64,000 bases of DNA from Diphasiastrum complanatum (taxonomy: Eukaryota > Streptophyta > Lycopodiopsida > Lycopodiales > Lycopodiaceae). Of the stretch, positions 57,361 to 64,000 are shown piece by piece. The notes below the pieces were generated by a model. The model was not told the DNA's origin and ran no database searches. It saw nothing but the letters and a program-made list of their open reading frames with translations. Made by a program: the position numbers and the translations under genes. The stretch spans positions 5,245,751-5,309,750 of the forward strand of contig CM055108.1 in NCBI GenBank assembly GCA_029204225.1, written 5' to 3'. The first letter of the stretch is position 1; the number at the start of each line of letters is the position of its first letter.

Positions 57361-58757
57361 ACTGATGAACTTAATCAAAGCTTGTGTCTACAGCCCCTAT
57401 CTTACACATAGTGGACCCTAGTGGATCTTTCTTAGTGGAAACAGATGCTAGTGACTATGCGGTAGGTGCAGTCCTTTACCAGGATGGTAGACTTGTGGCT
57501 TTTGAGAGCAAGAAATTGGACTCAGCTCAAAGTAGGTATTCTACTTACGAAAAGAAACTTTTTGTTGTCAAAGATCTAGAGACATTATTTGTACGGATCC
57601 AAATTCATGGTAATGACAGATCATGAATCTCTTAAGTATATATGTGATATCTCAGACCTTAGGGGTCGTAAGGCTCGTTGGTCGGAGCTTATTCAAGAGT
57701 TCGAATTCGACATTAAGTACCATCGAGGTACGTCGAATTGTGTCATTGATGCTTTGAGCCGGATTGGAGAAGTTAATCAATTATGTTTTTTTCTCTACGA
57801 GATCTTTGTCGGACCGATGAGTTTTTCGGTCATATTTGGCAAGATAAATTGGCAGGAAGCTCTTTAATGAGAGGCAATCTTGGAAAGCAGGATTCCAAGA
57901 AATCTCGCGAAGAGAAGATACTTGATGATTATTCCATTAGGAATGGTTTGCTTTTCCGTAGAGGGGAATTCTGTGCGCCTGATATCGCGGACATTAGGGC
58001 CCAAATCCTGCACGAGTGTCACGATAGTCCCAGCGTGGGACACTCTGGTATACAGAGGACGCTCGACCTTGTTAAAAGAGAATTTTATTGGCCAAAAATG
58101 AAAGGTCACATCGAGGCATACGTTCAAAAGTGTGAACAATGCCAAGTAAATAAAGTGGAAAGACTCAAATGTTTGTTGCATCCATTGGAAATTCCCAACA
58201 AGAAATGAGAAAGTATTTACATGGATTTTTTGGTCGGACTTCCTAAGTCAGGGAAGGGTCACGGTGCTATTTGGGTAGTAGTTGACAGGCTAACCAAAAT
58301 GGCACAATTTATTCCAACAAAAACTACTATCAAAGCTTCTGAACTTGCTCAACTTTTTGCTGAAAAGTTGTTCAGGTTGTATGGTTTGCTGAACAATATT
58401 GTTAGTGATCGTGATTCCAAGTTCACTGGCAAGTTTTGGCAGGCGGTCTTTGAAAGATTGGAAACTACTTTAAGTCTATCGTCTACGGATCACCCAAAAA
58501 TCGATGGTCAAACCGAATGTGTCAACCAGTCGATGGAAGATATGCTTCGCGCATATGTTTCCAGGCGACAATTAGACTGGGAAAAGTATCTCCCAATGGG
58601 TGAGTTCACATACAATAGTATGAAGCATTCTGCAACTGGTTTTAGTCCTTTTATGCTCTTATATGGCTTTTAGCCTCGTTCCCCTATCTCTGTTGGACTC
58701 AAAGGTCTCAAGGTTCAAGCTGCAACAGATTTCTTGCATGATATGCAGGAAATGTTG
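57361..58757 (+). pseudogene. Gypsy RNase H and integrase, broken and cut short
   Basis: Frame 57384-57626 gives RNase H (APILHIVDPSGSFLVETDASDYAVGAVLYQ, SRYSTYEKKLF). The frame shifts near 57590 to FMVMTDHESLKYI and HRGTSNCVIDALSRI. The integrase zinc region (HECHDSPSVGHSG...CEQCQVNK) is in 57783-58208, followed by TGA. The integrase core is in 58221-58673, with the triad visible as MDF, SDRDSKF and DGQTECVNQ. A stop follows GFSPFMLLYGF, with further similarity (VQAATDFLHDMQEMLQ) to 58757, where it ends. No chromodomain and no 3' LTR are seen. Confidence 0.9.
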
Positions 58758-58844
58758 CAGGTCACAACTATTTAGACACACATCAGAAACATCCATAACA
58801 AGAATAGCAAATATTGAAAAAATTTCATATTGTGAATAATCAAA

Positions 58845-59169
58845 TATTGAAATTTTACAATTCTAGCTTGATCAATTTTGGTCACATGCATTGTAATTGG
58901 CAAGATCGCCATGTAAATAGATTTCACACGTGCCAAATAGCATAGAATTCTTTCCCAAGACTTCATTCCTCATATTAAATTGTGATAGCATCTTTGAAAT
59001 GAGGCCAAAATGTGCCTAGATAAGCTAGAGAAATTCTAGGAGCTAAAAATAACATGTCTCACATTGTTTTTGGATCTTGTAGTCTTGATTCTAGCTCATA
59101 GTTTGGATCTAGATCTTTGATTTGTGCATCCTCCATCATTGGGATTGAATTTGCTGTAAAATTATTTCA
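58845..59169 (+). repeat. Copia element 5, left LTR (internally deleted)
   Basis: 325 bp. Matches the start and end of 60406-61096 but skips from ggatcttg to tagtcttgattctagc. Start is uncertain by 3 bp (TATTG or TG). Confidence 0.88.
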
Positions 59170-59181
59170 TGGTATCAGAGC
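59170..59181 (+). other. Copia element 5 primer binding site, first unit
   Basis: TGGTATCAGAGC abuts the left LTR. Confidence 0.88.
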
Positions 59182-59969
59182 CTAATCAAAATTGAGTTTT
59201 AGATTGATTTTCTCAAGCCTAGATCCTAGATTTAAGTAGTATTGGCTTTGTCCTTGTTACTAGTTGCTAATCTAGTGATTGTACCTCCAGAGTGAGAATA
59301 GATCAAAGGGAACTTTTTTTGCTGAGTTATAGCTGAAGGAACCAAGATTGAGCCATTTCCATTCAACCTAACCAAATTAGAAAGTTCTTATGAGTTGAAT
59401 CTTGGAGGACATGTCCCCTAGTAGAGATTTTTGTAATGATTTGAATGCCCCCACTCTTTAGGAATTTGGATCAGCCATTTGCGAGCTTAATTAGGTCGTT
59501 CTTAGGCTTCTTAAGGTCCTAACATACACATTTTAGGTTCAAATCAAGTGTTTTGATGTTTTCTTCATCTAGAAATGCAAAACTATTGAAAATTGTGTTT
59601 CTTTTTTACTCGATTTTGGATAGGTTTGTGAGTGAATATGTCAATGTGATTCAACTTGGATTTAGAGGGATTGATTTGCGAGACATTTTTGTGCTCTAAA
59701 GTGCTTTTGATTCAATATAGGTAGATTCACCCTTCTTGTGAAGTTGAGACCAAGGAGGAGACTAGTTTTGATCAAATCTATAGTAAATTGAGCTAGGTTT
59801 GGATCTAGTTTGGATCTTGAAGATTGATCAAGCTCAAGATCACCTTAGATCTTGTTGAGAAATCAGAGAGTGATTCATCTCAAGTCCCAACGAGAGTGGG
59901 ATAGCTAGTTGTGATCATATCTTGTACAATTTATCTTGTTTCATTGAATCTATTTCCCTATCATTGAAG
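59182..59969 (+). other. Copia element 5 leader, first unit
   Basis: About 790 bp without coding potential. Parts are repeated at 61109-61386 and, inverted, at 62258-62315. Confidence 0.7.
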
Positions 59970-60394
59970 ATGGTATCCATAAGTGTCTACCTTTTGGATG
60001 GCTATCAAATAAGCAAAAAACAATATATCTTTCATCAACCGAGGCCGAGTACAAGGCTCTAACAACCACAACCAAGGAAGTACTATGGATCAAGAGGTTG
60101 CTTGAGGAGATCAAAGTGATCTGATCAGGTGTCATTCTACTCATCTAGAATGACAACATCTCAGCCCAAAACCTAGCATCAAATCCAATATACCATGCAA
60201 GGAGCAAACACATAGAAATTGCTCACCACTTTGTAAGAGAAAAAGTCCAATCTAAGGAGGTCTTATTGGAGCATGTTTCAAGTGAAGAATGCATTGCTGA
60301 TATATTGAAAAAGCCTCTCTAAAGGAATGCTTTTTTGAAGCTTAGATCAGCCCTTGGCTTAATTAGTAAATTTATGTTATCATCTAGCTAGATT
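59970..60394 (+). pseudogene. Copia element 5: gag start joined to RNase H end
   Basis: ATG at 59970 gives about ten residues of a copia gag start (MVSISVYLLD), and the DNA then continues as RNase H in a different frame: LSSTEAEYKALTTTTKEVLWIKRLL, NDNISAQNLASNPIYHARSKHIEI, HFVREKVQSKEV and EECIADILKKPL. Everything from capsid to the first part of RNase H is missing. Stops interrupt the RNase H part near 60121 and 60149. Confidence 0.85.
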
Positions 60395-60405
60395 GTGAGG
60401 AGGAG
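60395..60405 (+). other. Copia element 5 polypurine tract, first unit
   Basis: GTGAGGAGGAG directly before the LTR at 60406, the same tract as in copia element 2. Confidence 0.8.
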
Positions 60406-61096
60406 TATTGAAATTTCTAGCTTGATCAATTTTGGTCACATGCATTGTAATTGGCTAGATGGCCATGTAAATATATTCCACACATGCCAAATAGCATAGG
60501 ATGCTTTTCCAAGACTTCATTCCTCATATTACATTGTGATAGCATCTTTGAAATGAGGCCAAAATGTGCTTAGATAAGCTAGAGAAATTTTAGGAGCTAA
60601 AAATAGCATGTTTTACATTGTTTCTGGATCTTGAGATCTTGACCCCATATTAGGGTGGATCCAATGACCTATTAGGCTAGATGTTAGGGTTAGGGTATGA
60701 TAAGATCATAGATGCCCTAAATGTTCAGATCCAAGCTCGAAATGTATAAAGATGTGATGGGATTTCCATCTAAATATGAAGAAAAACCGAGCTTTTCCAC
60801 TTCCATCAACATTGTCTTTGAGTGATGAGTTATAGCTATTGTATGTGAGTAATTTTATGCATTGATTACATTTTTGGAAGGTACTGAAGTTGATTATAGG
60901 TCTAGTGTGCTTGCTGCACTTTACTTTTGTGTATTTGATCAAATCTATGTGGCCATTGTGGAGTTAAATGCCAAATTAGCTAGTTTTGGTAACTAGTCTT
61001 GATTCTAGCTCATAGTTTGGATCTAGATCTTTGATTTGTGCATCCTCCATCACTTTTAGAATTGATTGGGATTGAATTTGTTGTAAAATTATTTCA
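60406..61096 (+). repeat. Copia element 5, middle LTR (full length)
   Basis: 691 bp, shared by the two tandem units. Followed by primer site TGGTATCATAGC (61097-61108), one base off the usual site. Confidence 0.88.
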
Positions 61097-61386
61097 TGGT
61101 ATCATAGCCTAATCAAAAGTGAGCTTTAGATTTTATTTTCTCAAGCTTAGATCCTATATTTAAGTAGTATTGGCTTTGTCCTTGTTACTAGTTGCTAATC
61201 TAGTGATTGTACCTCCAAATTTAGTTTCATTTGAGGAGAATAGATCAAAGGGAACTTTTTTTCGCTGAGTTATAGCTGAAGGAACCGAGATTGAGCCATT
61301 TCCATTCAACCTAACCAAATTAGAAAGTTCTTATGAGTTGAATCTTGGAGGACATGTCCCCTAGTAGAGATTTTGTAAGGATTTGA

Positions 61387-62315
61387 TCTTGTGATCATTG
61401 ATGCTTCTCAACAAAAGTCTTGAACTTGACAAAACTCTCAAAAAACATGTGCTTTAGAGGAAAGTAGATATACCCATCCATATCTTGAGTAGTCATCTAT
61501 AAAGGTGACAAACATTATAGCTCCACCATTGCACTTTGTGCTAGCAAAATGCACATCCGAGTGGATCAACTTGAGAGGATGACTTGTCTTTGTGATTGTG
61601 CTTGGAAAAGGTAACTTGTGTGCCTTAGCCAAGGCACAATAGTCCCACTATATATCCACCAAGGATCTTCACCTTTGACATCTGATGATGAAAAAGTTGA
61701 CATCGTGAGTGAGTCCTCATGAGAACTCTCTTCCTCCTCTTGTCCAATGTTGGCTTGACCTTGAACTTGCTTCCTCTTGAAGCATTTCGAGGCATAGTGC
61801 CCCATCTTGCTACAATAGTAGCACTTGATTTTAGATTTTTCCTTCTTGGGTTTGACTTGTGATGATGATGATGTAGATCCTCATTGATCTCCATCCTTTG
61901 CTTGCTCCTTTCTGAATCCTCCTCCCTTGTTCTTTGCTTTGCCTTTGCTCTTGAAAAATAAGGCTTTTTTATCACCATCATTGATGGAGAGCCTCTCCAT
62001 CCTTGATTTGATATGAGCCTTCCTACTCTCCTCAGCCATCAACACACTTTGAAGGTCTTCAAGTGTAGGCAAGTTTCCCATGATGGCATAGCTTTGGACA
62101 AGATTAGTAAAATCACTACATAAGCCATTCAAAACTATTTGCACAAGCTCAGTCTCTTTAATAGGTTCACCAACATAGGCAAGCTCTTTGTTCAAATCTT
62201 TCACTCTCAAAACAAATTGATGTCCACTCTCACTCTTCCTTGGAAGCATTGAAGAACTTGATTTGAACCTAAAAGGTGTATGTTAGGACCTTAAGAAGCC
62301 TAAGAATGACCTAAT
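61387..62315 (-). pseudogene. Inverted leader-gag-protease-integrase block
   Basis: Read on the minus strand from 62315: a leader piece matching 59500-59550, then gag from its middle (LPRKSESGHQFVLRVKDLNK), LVQSYAIMGNLPTLEDL, a CCHC knuckle ending GHYASKCFKRK, and a protease site reading WWIYSGT (the catalytic Asp is Tyr). A deletion then jumps into integrase: LAKAHKLPFPSTITKTS, LIHSDVHFASTKCNGG, FVTFIDDYSRYGWVY, ending FVKFKTFVEKHQ. The next piece of integrase (SDNGGEYIS) is on the plus strand at 62316, so this block was flipped in place. Confidence 0.85.
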
Positions 62316-64000
62316 TTAGAAGTGATAATGGAGGAGAATATATCTCAAATGAATTTAAAGACTTTTGTGATCAAGAAGGGATCAAGAAGAAGTTATCTTG
62401 CCCTTACACCCCTCAACAAAATGGGGTGGCCGAGAGAATAAATAGGACTCTATGTGAATGTTCTAAAGGTCTAAGGTTAGATGCATGCCTACCTAAGTCT
62501 TTTGGGGGAGAGGCTCTCATGTGTGCTAACTTCTTATGTAATAGAGTTCCATGTAGCTCTATAAATGGTAGAACATCTTATGAGTTGTTGTATGGAGAAA
62601 AGCCTAATCTCAAAAACTTGAAGGTGTTTGGATGTATTTGCTATGTACATGTCCCTTTGGACACAAGAACCAAGGAGGATCCATCATCCATGAAGGGGAT
62701 CATGGTAGGCTATGGCAATGCAAGCAAAAGTTACAAAATCTTCATTCCCTCTTCTCAAAAGATTGTCATTTCTAGAGATATCATTTTTTATGAGACTAGA
62801 ATGCATAAGCTTGAAGGTGATTCATCTAATCATTGTATTGGAAGAGAGGTAGCCGAGATCAAGGAGAAGCTTGATCATGAGGAGGAGCTAGAGCCAAGAA
62901 CACCAAGCACACTAAGAAGATCCACGAGGTCAAGGATGGAGCCATTAAGGCTCACATACAAGGACAAGGGTAAGCAAGCCGAGGGAAGTACTTCTTCTTA
63001 TGCTTTCATCACATCTTTTGAAGAGACTTCAAATGTTAGTGAAGCCTTAGAATTAAAGGAGTGGTTTCAAGCTATGTGTGACGAGTACAATGCATTGATG
63101 GAGAATGATACTTGGATGCTCATTGATCTACCTATGGATAAGAATGTGATTGGATGTAAGTGAGTCTTTAAGCTAAAGTTGAATCAAGATGGGAGTGTTT
63201 CTAAGCACCAGGCAAGGCTTGTAGCCAAGGGGTATGCCCAATCAAAGGGCATAGATTATGATGAGTCCTTTGCACTTGTGGCAAAGATGGTCACCATAAG
63301 ACTAATCATTGCTCTTGCTTCTCACTTTGGTTGGTTGTTGGCAGGGCAAAGTATGTTCGTTGAGACACTTCTTCGGTGAGAATTGCAATTTGCATCACTT
63401 GTGATTATAACTTTAGACGAGTTATCTATATGAGATATTTTCTTTTTAGGCAAGCTACTGGTGTAAGCTTTACGTGCATGTCAACTTCACTGAGAGAGTG
63501 TGTTTTAAAGACAGTCGGTGTGACCACAACTAGATATCACTCAGCATTCTATGGGTTGAATCCGTTAACACTTTATGCAAGGTGGAGTCTTCAAGGCAAT
63601 TGGAGATCCAAAGCATTTACAAATCGCAATGGTTCTAAGCAAGGTATGGAAGACAAGGTGTGCCATCTCAAGTGGAGCTTGTATGGTTTGAAACAAGCTT
63701 CTAGAACTTGGAACACAAGCCTCAATACTTTTCTTATCTATGGATTTATTCCTAGTGAGTATGATCCCACTTTGTACATAAGATTTAGTGAAAAAGGCAT
63801 TTCTATTTACCACTTTATATTGATGATATTATACTTAGTGGAGATAATTTAGAAGGTGTTGAGAAAACTAAGCTAGATCTATCCAAAGTGTTTAAGATGG
63901 TAGATCTTAGACATTTGCACTTCATTTTGGGTATGGAAGTACTTAGATCTTTAGATTATGTCTTCATTTGTCAATCCAAGTATGCTATTTCATTACTCAA
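62316..64000 (+). pseudogene. Copia element 5 integrase core end and RT, broken, partial
   Basis: Begins with the second Asp of the integrase triad (RSDNGGEYISNEF), followed by PYTPQQNGVAERINRTLCEC (catalytic Glu). The frame 62426-63163 continues through NLKVFGCICYVHVPL and the RT start to VIGCK, then a TGA. 63179-63341 carries RT ([19 protein letters not shown]). About 290 bp of unrelated DNA (63342-63633) replaces the segment that normally holds the NAFLNG motif. RT returns with MEDKVCHLKWSLYGLKQASRTWN. A frameshift near 63810 puts the active site, readable as YIDD, out of frame. The rest reaches the window edge. Confidence 0.85.
63342..63633. other. Unrelated 0.29 kb replacing part of the RT
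   Basis: Copia similarity stops after FGWLL and resumes at KQGMEDKVC. About 29 codons expected between these points are absent. The stretch has no recognised coding content or terminal repeats. Confidence 0.65.

Larger units (their letters stand above)
36248..58757 (+). mobile_element. Ty3/gypsy retrotransposon, interrupted by two copia insertions and cut at its 3' side
   Basis: Removing the inserted copias at their target duplications leaves one continuous plus-strand element: 36248-37440, 49463-49694, then 54431-58757. It has a 466 bp 5' LTR with TGTTAT...ATAACA ends, an iMet primer site, a leader of about 1.3 kb, then gag, protease, RT, RNase H and integrase in gypsy order. Similarity ends at about 58757 shortly after the integrase core, 88 bp before copia element 5. 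No 3' LTR is seen. Linking the LTR at 36248 to the gag-pol at 54.8 kb is an inference from matching strand and exact TSDs. Confidence 0.75.
58845..61096 (+). mobile_element. Ty1/copia element 5, first unit: LTR, shrunken interior, LTR
   Basis: LTRs 58845-59169 (325 bp) and 60406-61096 (691 bp) share both ends (TATTGAAAT...TTATTTCA). The left one lacks about 370 bp of its middle. Between them are a primer site, leader, the first codons of gag and, joined directly to these, the end of RNase H and a polypurine tract. It is a small deletion derivative. The second LTR is followed by another primer site and interior, so units are arranged in tandem. Confidence 0.88.
61097..64000 (+). mobile_element. 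Copia element 5, second unit: leader, inverted block, integrase, RT (runs off window)
   Basis: Leader 61109-61386, then 61387-62315 in reverse orientation, then plus-strand integrase and RT from 62316 to the window end. No closing LTR lies within the window. Large parts are damaged: an inverted block, internal deletions, a stop after VIGCK at 63162, a foreign stretch in RT and a frameshift at the RT active site. Confidence 0.85.

Overview
This window is nuclear DNA of a land plant. It is AT-rich and full of LTR retrotransposons. It holds two plant-type genes with introns (a secreted laccase and an IQ67-domain calmodulin-binding protein), Ty1/copia and Ty3/gypsy elements primed by initiator tRNA-Met, a LINE endonuclease remnant and many microsatellites. 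The 9.4 kb intron and the dense nested transposons point to a large repeat-rich genome such as a fern, gymnosperm or early-diverging angiosperm. The species cannot be fixed from this sequence alone.

Layout. 1-0.5 kb: worn copia integrase fragment. 2.1-4.7 kb (minus): complete six-exon laccase, 571 aa, with all four copper-binding motifs. 4.9-11 kb: intergenic, with a CACTA-like terminus, a long GA microsatellite and two short tandem repeats. 11.0-16.4 kb (minus): copia element 1, with both 692 bp LTRs but gag, protease, integrase and RT damaged. 18.2-29.7 kb (minus): five-exon IQD gene, 532 aa, whose second coding intron is 9.36 kb and contains a C-rich block without genes. 32-34.9 kb: poly-G and microsatellites. 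34.9-36.2 kb (minus): LINE-type endonuclease remnant without its RT.

36.2-58.8 kb is a nest that can be unpicked from exact target-site duplications. A plus-strand Ty3/gypsy element (LTR at 36248, gag-pol at 54.8-58.7 kb) was hit in its leader by copia element 2 (37441-49457, plus, TSD CCTCT) and by copia element 4 (49695-54425, minus, TSD AGTAC). Copia element 2 was in turn hit by copia element 3 (40186-46048, minus, TSD CTTTA). Copia 3 has one uninterrupted 1316-codon gag-pol frame with all catalytic motifs and two nearly identical 654 bp LTRs, so it is young and perhaps still able to move.

58.8-64 kb is copia element 5: an LTR-internal-LTR-internal tandem. The first unit joins the start of gag directly to the end of RNase H. 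The second unit carries an in-place inversion of about 0.93 kb between leader and integrase, and runs off the window.

The two cellular genes are not an operon and have no visible functional link. The rest of the window is a record of repeated transposon insertion. No clearly new defence or metabolic system is visible. The most unusual items are a pol frame that continues into its own LTR through a repeated 27-residue unit, the in-place inversion, and a G-box/CCGTACT motif shared by several copia families.
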